Source: Bombardia bombarda (lineage: Eukaryota > Ascomycota > Sordariomycetes > Sordariales > Lasiosphaeriaceae). Taken from it: DNA of 64,000 nt. Position numbers and translations under genes: made by a program. The DNA lies in NCBI GenBank assembly GCA_030512295.1, contig JAULSR010000003.1, positions 1,240,001-1,304,000 of the forward strand, written 5' to 3'. The first letter of the stretch is position 1, and each line of letters begins with the position of its first letter. The notes beneath the pieces were generated by a model, which saw nothing but the letters and a program-made list of their open reading frames with translations, had not been told where the DNA came from and did no database searches. Below, piece after piece: positions 20,103-32,197 of this stretch.

Positions 20103-22769
20103 TCAATAAGCACTCTTAACCACATCATCCCTCCCCAGCTTATACCTCCCGCTCTGCCTCGTCCCAATCCGTCCCTCCTCCCTCCTCCCACCTCCCGCCC
20201 CTCCCAACTCCCCAAAATCACCCATAAAGCTCTCCCTCGTCGGCCGCTTTAGCCTCGCGCGATCCACCATATTCACCTCATGCGGCAGCGCCACAATCAC
20301 ATTCTTATCCGACCCAAACTTGAAGTCGTCCGCCTTGACATCGTCCGTGTACCGCTTAATCAGATACGGCGCCTTCTTGCCATCCAACACCTTCTTTAGA
20401 CTCCACTCGATAATATACGGGCCCGTGGCCGTGATGATGCTCGACTCCTGCGTGCCTTCTCCCGCATTAAACTTGGCCGGGGTGAAGCTAACGCCCTTGC
20501 CGGTCTCGTGGTGGAACTGCGCGACGTGCTCGGGCGTCAGGGCAAGACGACGCGGCTGCGGCTTGTCGTTGGCGGCGAAGGACTTTTCGAAGCCGAGCTT
20601 GCCCTCGTTCTTGCCTGACTTCTGCAGCGAGTCGACAAGGAGGAGGTAGGTGCGGCACGTGGCGAGCACCCAGCGGCCGTCGGCGGAGACGTCGAGGCCG
20701 ATGATGGCTTCGCCGAGGGCGGGGATGTGGGTCTTGGCGTTGATGCCGAGGCGGTCGAAGAGGCGGACATCGCCCTTGTTGGAGGCGACGGCGATGTAGC
20801 CCTTCTCGGTTGTGGCGACGGCGGAGAAGTCGTTCTTGCTGGCGTATTGCTTGAGTTGGGCGTCGACGAGCTTGCTGCCAGAGAGGCGGGGGTCGATGCG
20901 GTAGAGCGCGTTGTGGCTGATGCCGAGGAAGGTGGGCTCGTGGGTCATCTGGGCGAACTTGTTCTCGGGCGCGAAGGTGACGACGGGGATGTCCTCGTGG
21001 ACCTTCCACTCGTCTACGACCTTGCCGTATTCGAGATCCATGCGGTAGAGGCTGTTGGGGTCGGAGTCCTTCTGCAGGATGAGGTTGCGGTCCTCGTTGT
21101 GCAGCATGACCTTCTTGGGCGAGAAGAGCTCGCCGCCGGGTGTCTCGACCTTGGAGATGTTGGTGCTGAACTCGAGGTGGTTGTTGGGGGTGTGCTTGAA
21201 GACGCCGATTTTGGATCCGCGGACGACAAAGGACCGGTCGTGCTTGTATCCGACGGCGATCGACTTGTTGACCTCGCCGTCCTTAGGCTCGTACTCGACA
21301 TCGTCTTCCTCCTCGTCGCTGTCGTAGTGTTCGGACTGTGCCCGGTCGTCCTCGACCTCCTCCTCCTCCTCTTGCTCCTCCTCGGCATCATCGTAGTTAT
21401 CGTTCTCCTCCATGGTCAGGTCGTTGAAAGCGTCTGCGACATAGTCACGCTCCTTGTCCTTGATCTTGGACCACTTCATCTCGTTCAGCTGCTCCCACAG
21501 GGCCTGGAGAAGACCTTCTTGGAAGCGCTCAAGGCCAGCTTGGTCCTTGAACCGAAGCAGCCATGAGTAAGCGGAGCCATCCTCGGTAAACTGGTTGAAG
21601 ATGAACGACAGGAACTCGAAGTTAAAGACTGGGTTGATATCTGCCACGACAGAAATGCCAAGCCAGTCCTTATCTGCGCTTCCAACCTGTAGCCAGTATT
21701 GCCAGTTCCCGGTTTCAGTCACAGTCGCCGTAACAGCGGGGTCCTGGAGGACAAATGCGCCAGAAGGGAAGTCGAAGAAGTGAAGCTCGGCAGTCTCAGC
21801 CGCGAGGACCTCTCGAGCTTCAGGGTGCTCTGCAACCTTAGGTGGGCCTGTCCCCCTCTCCTTCTTTGTGGGTGTAGCATCCAGAGTGACGAGCGTCTTC
21901 TCCCGCTTTGCGCCCGTGTTGGCGACGTTCTTTCCTGAAAACATCGAGTCGGATGATTCGGGTGATCGTGTGAGAGTCGGGCTATGAAGAGGGCTGGCCT
22001 GAGGAATGGGCTGCTCGTGAAACTCGAACTGATCAAAGTCGTCGTCTGCAGCTGTTGTATGGGGCTTTCGGTATTTCCGTTCGTATTGACACTGTCTTGC
22101 GACGAGCTTGAACTGTTCGACTTGTTCCTCGGTAGCGCTGTTGTCACAGACAAACTCGTAAACGTCTCCTGCGTCACCACTCAGGTCCCGCCACGCAAGG
22201 ACCTTCTCGCTGCCTTCTCTGCTCTCGACTCGGAAGTGCAGACTCTCGTCGAGGAGGAACGTCTTCTCGTCACGCTCGGCGGCGAGGATGTCTGCATCAG
22301 CCTCGGCGTCCTCCCCTTCCTCTTCGGCAAGAAGCTCGGCCTCGCCCTCCTCGTAAACGCGCTGGACGACGAGTTGGTATTGGAAGTCTTGCGCGGTTCG
22401 TCGAATGCGGGCCGAGGAGTCTTTGAAGATGAGCTCCGAGTAGCCTTTGGGCGAGAGCGGTCGGACGAGGTAGAGTTGGCCTTGGGGCAGCTCGATCAGG
22501 GTCTCCTGGTTGCTGGAGCCAAAGATGAGCTTGCCGACTACAATATGTTAGTGAGGTACACTTGAGTATCTGATAGTGTGAGGAGACTGGAATGAAATGT
22601 GTTTGGGCAGCCAAAGATATCAACAGCACAACGAGAGGATCGCTCCTTCCTGTTGTTACGTCGTTGACAGGTTGGGGGGGTCTTGAGGAATGGAGGGGTG
22701 GTGGGCGCGAGTCAGTGCCTCAGCGGGGCAAACAGCTTCCATTAACTCACCATTTCTGAGCACAAACAT
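20103..22769 (-). CDS. VID27: Vid27-family protein (vacuolar import and degradation)
   Basis: Exon 1 is only 19 bases (22769-22751, coding MFVLRN), intron 22538-22750 (213 bp), exon 2 22537-20103; total 817 residues. The tiny first exon is supported by the family's usual start, which continues VGKLIFGSS across the splice. An N-terminal PH-like half (YWLQVGS, FVCDNS) is followed by an acidic linker of Glu/Asp runs at the middle, then the C-terminal beta-propeller-like Vid27 domain (RSFVVRGSKIGVF, LYRMDLEYGKVVDEW, GLDVSADGRWVLATC). In yeast the protein was linked to vacuolar degradation of gluconeogenic enzymes; its mechanism is not settled. It lies tail-to-tail with the DPRVDSD gene and is likely cytosolic. 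Confidence 0.93.
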
Positions 22770-23555
22770 GCTGTCGATGCGCCGCAGCGATGGGTATAAG
22801 GTGCGTAGGTTTGCGGAGAGTTGCAGCAGATGTAGGGGTACTAAAAGTGCGTTAGAGATAAGGAGGAATGCAGTAAATAAAAGTGTTTAGAGGGTTGTCC
22901 TAATTTATGACGCGCCTCACTCGGTAACTTGTCAGGTCTGGCCTCTTGAGAGCGTGCAGCAGGCTAATGCGAATCTTTGTCAAGAGACGGGAGGCGGCCG
23001 AGGAAACTGCGTCATAACAAAAGCAACAGTCGAAATTGTCGGCAAGATGGAGGGGTGTGGGTGGCGCTGTGGCGGTGCAGATAGCCGATCGCTATCAAGC
23101 TCCACGCTAAACCCTTAGCTTATGCTACTGTGGTTGCGGGCGAAAAAAAAACCCCCATGTCAGGTACTGTGGCTTACGCCGAAACCCATGTTTTTCCGAG
23201 CTTTGTACCTTTTCCAACCATTGCGCGCATACGCCCAACCCTGGCACCTCCCTTGTCAATACCTGGTTTTATTTACCCATAACCACCACAGTAGGCATCA
23301 TTTGAGTCACATGCGCTCGTTTGCATCAACTAAACATGTGGTGGACAACACTGGAAGCAAACCGCGCCTGAGATTACCAGCCCGTTTATTTGGCTATATT
23401 TTAGGCTACGATGTTGCCTAGCGAACCTGGCTAGGATCTCTCCTAACTTTGTTTATTGAGAAATTCTGATTGCATCCTAGTCTAATTAATGGCCTGAACA
23501 AGTCTCGTCCCTCCATGTTTGCCCAATACTCAAACCGTTGCCTCCGCCAATCACA
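22770..23555. other. Intergenic, promoter side of VID27
   Basis: No coding frame. It should hold the VID27 promoter and the 3' UTR of the prenylcysteine oxidase gene, which is also on the minus strand. Nothing else recognisable. Confidence 0.5.
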
Positions 23556-25565
23556 TCAAAGATCCTGCATCACCCTCTCTGTCGGCCTAGTCTTGGGCAC
23601 CTCGACGTTGTTTCGCATCCGATCGCAAACAATCTTCTGCGGCCTTTGCTCCCCAATGTCCCCATCTTCAGATACAGTCACTTCGTCTTGGGTAACTAAG
23701 ATGTCGTCAATAATGAGCCGTGCGACATTCTTGCCCATAAGCGCGTTTGTCTCCATGGTTGAGATGAAGCTGTCCATGCCAGAGGTATACCAGAGCCCAG
23801 GTCCAATGACGGGATCCTCAAAAGTCACCCGGGGGAGCGCCTTGGGATACGAGTAGAAGACGTGAGGGTAGTACCAGGATATTGGAGAGAGCTCAGACTT
23901 TGATGGCTCTGTGGTTTCGACAAATGTTTCGGGGACTGTGACTCCCAGGAGGCGGCTGATTTGACATGTAAGTTAGATTAATCGTCATCAACAGGTAATA
24001 GGACCCGGAACCTCTGTAACTTACCTCAAGAAATCCGATGTTACTTTCTCGGGCGAGAAGATCTTATATATGTACTCCTCCCTCTTCGTATTTGGATTGA
24101 CCAGCTTGCGAATTTGGGTGGCGCTGAAGAAGCCCGCTTTGCCAGCCCCCTGCACACCCGAGGTAGGCTCGTCGTCCTTGGCAAGTGTTGTTAAAACACC
24201 TGCCGGTACGGCGTCGCCATCCTTGAGGTCGAAGAAGGCCGGGCTGAACTGGAATGGAGATGCAAATAGCGTGACATGCAGCTGCACGTATGGGATCTCG
24301 TCGATCGGGTGCTGGATCACACCTTCAGCGGCACTGATCTTGCTGAATTGGTAGGGAGTTGCGATCACCACATCGTCAAACTGGATCGGGTGTGTCTCTT
24401 CAGCGTCGGGCTTGGAGGTCGAGGCAGTCTGGATGTTGTACTTGGTGGGCAGGCTGGTGGTTTCTTCGTTCTTTTCGGCAAAGTGGATGGAGACAACGGA
24501 TGTGTTGAGCGCAACATTGGCTCCTGATCTTTGGACCATGTTGTCGAAGATTTGCCAGTTGCCACCGAGCACAGCCATGGCGCCTTCTGGGGCCATAGAG
24601 ACCTGTTGATCTTGTCAGTCACATCGTTTAGTATGGATTTGCCGTGGAAGCTATTTACCATGGTATCGAGTCCGTGAATCTGTGCCAGGTTGGAGGCATA
24701 GTTGACTCGAGTGCTGGCTTGCACGATATCGTGGGCATACAGATCCCCAACCTACTCATATTATTAGCACGAAGGGAGTATAGACCGATGAACGTTATCT
24801 TACGCTGCCAGACTTCAACAGCTGCTCCCCAGTAACGCCAGTAATCTCGACTAGCCCCAGCTCGTACGCTCGCTGTGTCAGCGACCTGAAGGGGAAATGC
24901 GGTTCTTCGTATAATTGCAAAAACTTGGCGATTGTTGTCTCCATGAGTTTCTGGGTCCGCCTTGGCGCAAATACACCATATTTCATGACGACTTTGTAGG
25001 CATTCCACCAGAAAGAGTTGTCCGTATTGACGGTGAAGACGAATCTGTTTCCGTCCCAGATACCCAGGGTGGGATCTGACCCATCGTCAGGGTCTCTCGT
25101 TTTGAGGTCAAACTCGCCTAGGGCGCGATACAGGATCTGGTTCTTCTCGATGAAGATGCTGGCGCCAAGTTCGACGCGTGTTGTCGTGTCATCCCATGGG
25201 TTTACTGTTAGAGTCCGTCCACCAATGCGGTCGGTCTTCTCAAACAATGTGATGTTGAGAGCGAGGCCGTATTTCTGGGCATATGTCCTCAGGTGGTAAG
25301 CTGTGGACGAGCCGGCTGCACCGGCGCCTGGTTTTGTGCAAAAAGTACAGTTAGTGAAGAAGCCATGAATATGGCCATCATCAAGGGACATGAATGCGGC
25401 CCATGTGGGGAAGGATGGTCAAACAAACATCTACTGACCTATGATAGCAACCTGCCGTACGTACTTCTCGCTTTCTGGTGCAGAGGCTGAACCAAGACCA
25501 ATGCAAGAAGCGAGGAGCAAATTCACTGCTGTCGCAGAAAACAAATCGACGAAAAGTCTCATCAT
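23556..25565 (-). CDS. Prenylcysteine oxidase/lyase, secretory or vacuolar FAD enzyme
   Basis: Oxidises farnesyl- or geranylgeranyl-cysteine released when prenylated proteins are degraded, giving cysteine, an aldehyde and peroxide. Five exons: 25565-25439, 25327-24804, 24751-24659, 24602-24025, 23955-23556; all introns are GT-AG, and the sum is 573 residues. Residues 1-28 form a signal peptide. The first intron cuts through the FAD-binding motif IIGAGAAGSS (about 41-50). Other family marks are ITLFEKTDRIGGR, VELGASIF, MAVLGGNWQIFDNM and VIATPYQFSKI, and PALPRV with LWYTSGMDSFISTMETNALMG near the end. The third intron is 56 bp with ACTAAAC branch. An upstream ATG pair at 25565 and 25562 gives MM. 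Paralogue status cannot be judged. Confidence 0.92.
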
Positions 25566-26167
25566 GAAAACAGGGCGAATCTCATATTATGTAGAGGGGG
25601 ATGCACCGAGGCGATTATCAATGGTGGCGCAAGTTACGGGATTGCGAATCACCACTGGGACGGATTTGAAGGTAGGGAAGAGTCAGGATGAAGTATACGA
25701 CAACAGCCAGCTGTCCTTGCTTTATTGTCTCAGTACTTTCAGAATATGCTATCAAAATGATGCGAGTTGTAAATTCTGTCATTAGACTGGACGGAAGTAG
25801 GACGTAAGCTCGCGAGGAGCTGAGGAAGATGAGGTGCTGTCTGGGGTGATGTTCAGAGGTTAAAAAGTACAAAGCCAAGAAGATACAGCCAGTCGAACCA
25901 GCAGGTACACACTAACAGCTCCTGGCTGACCGAGTCGAGTGCGACGGTGCGACAGGCGCAAAAGGCGGACAGGCGGCGGGGTGGTCCAAGCTCCCAAGCG
26001 CTAGACCCCTATCGCTGCCTGCCGCCTCCGCCCAAATCACCGCCTGGATGGAAAATCAGGAAAAAAAGTTCCAGATCGACGACAGCTTCTAGCCAAACAA
26101 CCACAATAGCAACACGTTGCTATCCCACCAACAGCCAGAGCCGCCTTTCCCAACCCGATTTCCAATC
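25566..26167. promoter_or_regulatory. Divergent promoter region, prenylcysteine oxidase and CCT6
   Basis: 600 bp between two outward-reading start codons, with no coding frame. It must carry both promoters. No clear TATA box was seen; C/A-rich leader sequence precedes the CCT6 start. Confidence 0.55.
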
Positions 26168-28159
26168 ATGTCTGCCGCGCAGCTTCTCAACCCCAAAGCC
26201 GAGTCCCGGGTATGCTGAGCGCCGCCTGTACAGTTATTAGACAGTGGATGTGGATGCTAACGGCTGGACGTTGTGACAGAGGCGGGGCGAAGCTCTCAAG
26301 GTCAACATCAGCGCCGGCGAGGGTCTCCAAGATGTCCTCAAATCCAACCTCGGGCCTCTGGGCACCATCAAGATGTACGCAACCCCCGCGAGAAGGATCA
26401 CAACTATACACGAAGTGGAGGAGCATTTGGCTAACCTGTGATACGCGACGCAGGCTTGTCGACGGAGCGGGTGGGGTACGAACAACCCCGGCTTTCGATT
26501 TCAGATGATCGCGAGAACGACGACGATGGCGGTATGCTGACAGACTGAATGTACAGATCAAGTTGACAAAGGATGGCAATGTTCTCCTCCGCGAGATGCA
26601 AATACAGAACCCCACGGCCGTCATGATCGCGCGGGCTGCGACAGCACAGGATGACATCTGCGGTGACGGCACAACTTCAGTAGTCCTGCTAGTCGGTGAG
26701 CTGCTAAAGCAGGCGGATCGGTATATCACAGAAGGCCTGCACCCGCGCATCATCACAGACGGCTTCGAGATCGCCAAGAACGAGGCCCTCAAGGTTACTA
26801 CTTCACTTCCCCGCACTAGACCGCCATAAACACCCCCATCCTAACAGTCCACTGCAGTTCCTCGATGAGTTCAAGATCCCTAAAGCCGTCGACCGCGAGC
26901 TCCTGCTCTCCGTCGCCAGGACTTCCCTCGGCACCAAGCTCCCCGCAAGCTTGGCGCAGAGCCTGACGCCCGACATCGTCGACGCCGTCCTCGCCATCTA
27001 CCAGGCCCCCGCGAAGCCCGACCTGCACATGATCGAGATCATGAAGATGCAACACCGCTCCGCCTCTGACACCCAGCTCATTCGCGGCCTCGCGCTCGAC
27101 CACGGCGCCAGACACCCCGACATGCCCAAGCGGGTCGAGAACGCCTTCATCCTCACGCTCAACGTCAGCCTCGAGTACGAGAAGTCCGAGATCAACTCGG
27201 GCTTCTTCTACTCGAGCGCCGATCAGCGCGACAAGCTCGTCGAGAGCGAGCGCCGCTTCGTCGACGCCAAGCTCAAGAAGATTGTCGACCTCAAGAAGCA
27301 GGTCTGCGGCACCGACGGCAAGAAGAACTTTGTCATCATCAACCAGAAGGGCATCGACCCGCTGTCGCTCGACGTGTTGGCAAAGAACGGCATCCTGGCG
27401 CTCCGGAGAGCCAAGAGGAGAAACATGGAGAGACTCCAGCTCGTCTGCGGCGGCATCTCGCAAAACAGCACCGAGGACCTGAACCCCGAGATTCTGGGTT
27501 GGGCTGGCCTGGTCTATGAGCAGCAGCTTGGCGAGGAGAAGTACACGTTTATTGAGGATGTGAAGCAGCCCAAGTCGGTCACGCTGCTGATCAAGGGCCC
27601 CAACCAGCACACTATCAGCCAGCTCACGGATGCTGTCCGCGACGGCCTCCGCAGTGTCTACAACATGATTGTGGATGGAAGCGTTGTACCGGGCGCTGGT
27701 GCGTTCCAGGTTGCCTGTGCCGGCCACCTGAAGAGCGACGCCTTTGCCAAGACGGTCAAGGGCAAGGCGAAGTGGGGAGTTGAGGCTTTCGCCGATGCTC
27801 TTCTCGTTATCCCCAAGACTCTTGCCGCCAACGCTGGTCTGGACATCCAGGATGCCCGTAAGTTTGATGAAACCCCCCCCCCCCCCCCGGGCGAAATATT
27901 GCTGACAGTCTATTCTACAGTCGCCTCTCTCCAAGACGAGTTGGCTGACGGTAACTACATGGGTCTGGACCTTACGACTGGTGAGCCGATGGATCCCACA
28001 CTCGAGGGTGTGTACGATTCGTACCGGGTGTTGAGAAACTGCATTGCCTCTAGCTCCGGCATCGCGTCCAACCTACTGTTGTGCGACGAGCTGCTGAAGG
28101 CGAGACAGATGGGCCGGGCAAAGGGCCCAGGACCAGGCATGGATGGCCCTGAGGAGTAA
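26168..28159 (+). CDS. CCT6: Chaperonin TCP-1 zeta subunit
   Basis: Subunit of the eight-membered cytosolic chaperonin ring that folds actin, tubulin and WD40 proteins with ATP. Six exons: 26168-26209, 26280-26374, 26454-26475, 26557-26793, 26858-27857, 27921-28159; 544 residues, the usual length. The exon of 22 bases codes only the LVDGAGG turn; its 3' border gives Gly where most orthologues have Gln, so that site deserves a transcript check. Key motifs are NLGPLGTIKML, KLTKDGNVLLREM, DDICGDGTTSVV (nucleotide and Mg site) and GAGAFQVA. The C-terminus GPGPGMDGPEE is typical of zeta. The last intron has a run of 16 C. It is flanked by TSR4 on the same strand, 388 bp away. Confidence 0.95.
27873..27888 (+). 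repeat. C16 homopolymer inside a CCT6 intron
   Basis: Sixteen C in a row in the 63-bp last intron, between donor and branch region. Its length is likely to vary between isolates or reads. Confidence 0.9.
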
Positions 28160-28547
28160 ATATAGAAAAGGAAGGGCAGGGCATCCTCGTCTACATCTGT
28201 ATAGTACTAAGATACCAACTTAGAGATGAAGGCATGACAATAAATGTAATTCTGGAGGGAATTCCAGACACGCTTGTGGGGTTCTCTTATCGTGAATATT
28301 TGCTTGTAATGATGGAACGTTTCTACAGCAGGAGGGCGCTGGGGGCTGCCGTTTTAGTTGTCACGTCACCCCAGTGGCCAAAAAGCTGGAGAAATGGCGG
28401 GGCATGCAGACGACCTTGCAGATTCCATTTTACCCCGCCAAAATTTTGAAGACCGCTGCCCAAAAATTCCCACCCGCTTTCTTCGCTGTAAGACCCAAAC
28501 AGGATAACCTCTACAATTTTGCGACCAAATTCATTCTTAATAATAAG
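28160..28547. other. Intergenic CCT6-TSR4
   Basis: Short spacer with the CCT6 3' UTR and TSR4 promoter. No TATA box is evident and no frame is coding. Confidence 0.5.
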
Positions 28548-29978
28548 ATGGCACCCTACGACAGCGACTCCTCCGGAGGCGAGGACAATGACTTCACCGA
28601 GACCAATGTCCTCCTAGGCTACGCCTCCACCGACTCCAACGGCGAAGAAATCAGTCGTCTCGGCGGCCGTCCAGTGCGTTCCTGATCCTCTCCTCTAAGG
28701 CAAAGCAACATCTCAAAATACTAACTAACCTGCCAATTCCCAGGACTGGATCGACCCCGCCAAAGCACCCTCAGCAGCTCTCGCAAGATGCAAAGTCTGC
28801 AAGGACCTGATGGTCCTCCTCCTGCAACTCAACGCTGAGCTGCCCGACCGATTCCCCGGCCACGAGCGGCGCGTGTACATATTCTCCTGCCGCAGGAAGA
28901 GCTGTCGCAGGAAGGAGGGCAGCGTGAGGGCTGTCCGCGGTGTGAGGATCTCGCCGGATGCGCCTAGTGCTGAGGCCAGGGCGGCGGAGAAGAAGAAGAA
29001 GGAGGGGCCAAAGGAGAGCGCTGCTGCCCCTGCGCTGCCAAAGGCTTCTGCGCAGGGGCTGGGGCAGGCGCTTTTTGGGGGATCGGGAGGAGGAGCGGGA
29101 GGTGCGAGGGTGAATCCTTTTGCTAGTCCGTCGGCAACTACGAGGGTGAATCCCTTTGCGCCAAAGCCGGCTGGCGACCCCTTTAGCAACCCAGCTGCTG
29201 CTGCTGCTGCTGCTCCTGAACAAACGCCAGAGCCGGAGAAAAATACGGAAGAAGACATCGCCAAGGACCTCCCCAAGACCTTTGCCGAGACCCTCTCCCT
29301 CAACAACCCACAACCCACCAACACCCACACCCCACACTGCAGCCACCATCCGAGCCCTGGCCCGAAACCTCCGCCCAGCCCAAACCCTACCCGGTCCGCT
29401 GGATCGCCGACGCCGAGTACGAAACCATCAACCCGACGCCCACCATCGGCTTCAACACCGAGATGCTGCCCATGGACGTTGACGATTCTGCCACTGGCGG
29501 CAGTGGGGGCGGCAAAGAAGACAAGGACGTCTTCGAGAGCAGCATGGACAATACCTTCCAGAAGTTTGCCGACCGCGTGGGCCAGAACCCGGAGCAGTGT
29601 ATTCGGTACGAGTTTGCGGGGCAGCCGCTGTTGTATACGAAAGGGGATGCGGTGGGGAGGTTGTTGAGTGGTGGGAATGGTGGTGGGGAGGGGAAGGTGA
29701 AGGTGATGACGAGTAGTGGGAGTGGTAAGGGGGGGATACCGAAGTGTGGGAATTGTGGCGCGGGGAGGGTGTTTGAGGTGCAGTTGACGCCGCAGGCGAT
29801 TGAGGAGCTTGAGGAATGGGACGGGGAGGATGGGTTGTTGGAGGGGATGGAGTGGGGGACGGTGATTGTGGGGGTTTGTGAGCGGGATTGTCAGGAAGGG
29901 GGGGTGGGTGTGGGTGAGGCTGGGTATGTGGAGGAGTGGGTTGGGGTGCAGTGGGAGGAGTTGGTTGTGAAGAGGTAG
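28548..29978 (+). CDS. TSR4: Tsr4/PDCD2-like ribosome biogenesis protein, with an apparent frameshift
   Basis: Tsr4 is the dedicated chaperone of ribosomal protein uS5 (Rps2) in 40S assembly. Exon 1 28548-28673, intron 28674-28743, exon 2 from 28744. The N-terminal part has ETNVLLGYAS, then DWIDP, CKVCKDLMVLLLQLNAELP and RRVYIFSCRRKSCRRKEGSV, the zinc-binding PDCD2 half. Then come NPF repeats in a disordered linker. In the Pro/Thr-rich linker the frame changes: up to LSLNNPQ one frame, from PPSEPWPE on another. No GT lies between, so no normal intron can explain it. One extra C in the C4 run at 29330-29333 restores it. The second half (ESSMDNTFQKFADRVGQNPE, CIRYEFAGQPLLY, CGNCGAGRVFEVQLTP) is the PDCD2_C domain and ends normally at 29978. 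Confidence 0.88.
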
Positions 29979-30649
29979 GTGGTGGTGATGGGGTGTCTAT
30001 GGGTGATAGTAGATAGTAGATACCTTACAGACGTAGCTCGCTGGCATGTAAGCAGGGAAGAGAAGAGGGAAACAGGCTAGAATAGATACCACATCCGTTT
30101 CTGTCATATTTGTTTATTTGGCGTCTACGTGATTTGACACCAAGGTGCCATGATTCTACATCAGGATAAAACCCATAGAAAACCAAAGCCGACTGACTGA
30201 CTGGCTGACTCTAAATAAGACACACACATACATACCCACCCGCTATATCAGCAGTTTCCAACCAGTTTTAGTCACGGCTCTCTTTCCCTTTGTTGAGGAG
30301 ACGAAAAGACCAAGCCTGCCGTAGTTAAACCACACCAACCCACCGAAACGCCAAAAGCTTTTTGCCAGCCAACAAGGCACAAGATGCAGGAAACGGCCAG
30401 ATAGATCATCAAATAATCAGCCCCATGGCGCCGCGCATCTCGGTTTCTTTCGTTTCGTTTCAATGACATATGCTCGCTTTCCCTTTGTTCCTCCCTGCCT
30501 TTGCCACACAAACAAACCATCATTCACGCCCCTCGCCACAGGAAAGAGCAGAGAAGAAGTTTTAAAAAAGTTAAAAAAGTTGACATAACTTTATGTGTGT
30601 TTTTTCAATGTTTTTTTGTCTTTGTGTTTCGTCATTAGGACTTGTCTCT
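29979..30649. other. Convergent 3' region, TSR4 and eIF3k
   Basis: No gene. The stretch holds two facing 3' UTRs. Short repeats CTGACTGACTGG and (ACAC) occur near 30190-30235. No other feature seen. Confidence 0.5.
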
Positions 30650-31642
30650 CTACGCCACCTCCTCCCAGCTCCTCTTGATGACCCGCGCAAACATGTCGAC
30701 ATTGACGTCCTCGCGAATCTCCGCCTTGCGGGCCTCGTTCTCGGCGTTCTTTGGGATCTGGACGAGTCCATCTTCAACAACCTTCCAGCCGCACGTCTCG
30801 ACGGCGAACTTGGCCACCTCGTCGGCGCCGTCGAGGCCAAGCCAATTCTCGAGCACGGCCACGTCGATCTCGCGGTAGGCCTGGCTGATGAGCTGGGCGA
30901 TGCGGACGCGGATCATGTCCTCGAAGCCGGCGATGTCGGTGGTCAGGTCGGCGTAGATGTCGTCGTCGTCGGCCGAGAGGGTGGCCCAGAAGCGGCCGTA
31001 CTGGGCGCCCTCGAGCTGGGTGTTGAGCACGCGCAGCTTGGCGACGGCCTCGGCGAGCTCCGACGTGGAGGCGGGCGCCGGGTTGGAGTGCGAGGGCGCG
31101 AGCAGGTGCATACAGAGGTCGAACTGGGGCGAGGGGAACTGGGTCATGGCCTTGACGAGGATGTTGGTCACGGCCTCGTCCTTGATGCGGTCGGGGTTGA
31201 GCTGGTAGCTGGTGGTGGTGAGGGGAGGTCAGTGATGTTGGGAGACAGGCAGGATGGGTGAGATCGTGCGGTATAGAGGGAGCGAGAAAGGTTGTTTTCA
31301 GATAGAGTATAGGTTCTACTTCAAGCGCGGGCAGCGGGGCTGTTCAAGGCCCCCCTGGGATTCCCACGATCAGGTAATAGGAAACGTATAATGATTGTTC
31401 GTCATAGTGTACACAAAGACTCGGTCCCCCAGGAAGTAATAGCAAGGTGTCGCGGAGCGGGTGGTGGGGAACTACTCACAGCTTGAGCAGGGCCCTGTTG
31501 GCGTTGCAGTCGCAGAACTTCTCCTCACATTGCTGCTGGAGGTAGCTCTCGAGGGTGGACGCAGCCTCGGGGTTGTAGCGCTCGAGTCCGTTGATGATGG
31601 TGCGGATAATCTCCGGTCGTTCTTGGGGTCTTCGCCGTTCAT
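30650..31642 (-). CDS. EIF3K: Translation initiation factor eIF3 subunit k, start region frameshifted
   Basis: Small PCI/MPN-type subunit of eIF3, which binds the 40S ribosome. Exon 1 ends at 31480, intron 31209-31479 (271 bp), exon 2 31208-30650; the join gives LLKLYQLNPDRIKDEAVTNI. Family marks are ERYNPEAASTLESYLQQQC, FPSPQFDLCMHLLAP, and a winged-helix C-terminus with FAVETCGWKVVEDGLVQIP. The reading frame in exon 1 has no ATG. The ATG at 31642 is one base out of frame with it. Adding one base to the G4 run at 31625-31628 gives MNGEDPQERPEIIRTI, a natural start. I infer a missing base in the homopolymer. It stands head-to-head with DNA ligase I. Confidence 0.88.
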
Positions 31643-32197
31643 GTTGGGCTATTTGGGGGTGGTAGTTCGATGGTGGGTGGGTTGGGTGTGGTTGAGGGGA
31701 GGGGGATGTGGGTGGTCGTCGTCGGTTCGGTGGCTCGTGGAATTCGTCTTTGGGCGTGGCTTCCGTCGTCGACTTCAAAGACGAGTCGATGGTGGGGCGT
31801 CTGAGGATTTCCTCTTTTTTGCCGAACTGTGTGTGAGTGGCTAAGGCCGAAAGCGGAATGGTGTGTGTGGTGGGACTAGCTTAGTCTTAGCAATCCGTTT
31901 GTCATGTGCGTTCGCGGCAGGGTCGTGCTGTGGGCAGCAACGCGCTACGGTTCAGCGGACAGCTTCCACCGCACGTCATCGACTTGGCATTGCGAATGCA
32001 GCGACAGGATGGCTGATTGCGCATCAAGATGGCGATAGTTTTGCATTTCGGCGATTAGAGACTTTCCAAGCCATTCATTTTGGTCCAGGTGATCTCCGCG
32101 CTTTGTGTTATGCATTACTGTGCTGTCCGTCAATCGCAATCCCCAATTCCAGCTCCCTGGTCCCATCAATCGCGACTGGATCCATGAACCCACCAGA
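31643..32197. promoter_or_regulatory. Divergent promoter region, eIF3k and DNA ligase I
   Basis: 555 bp between two outward-reading genes, no coding frame of its own. An in-frame non-ATG extension of the ligase frame exists from about 32105 but lacks an ATG. No classical TATA box was seen; a cell-cycle box of MluI type (ACGCGT) was looked for and not found. Confidence 0.5.

Noticed and set aside
20727..21566. 279-codon open frame on the plus strand
   Set aside because: Antisense to the VID27 acidic region; its Val/Leu runs are the complement of Asp/Glu codons.
26816..27934. 372-codon open frame on the minus strand
   Set aside because: Antisense shadow of CCT6 with high GC3.
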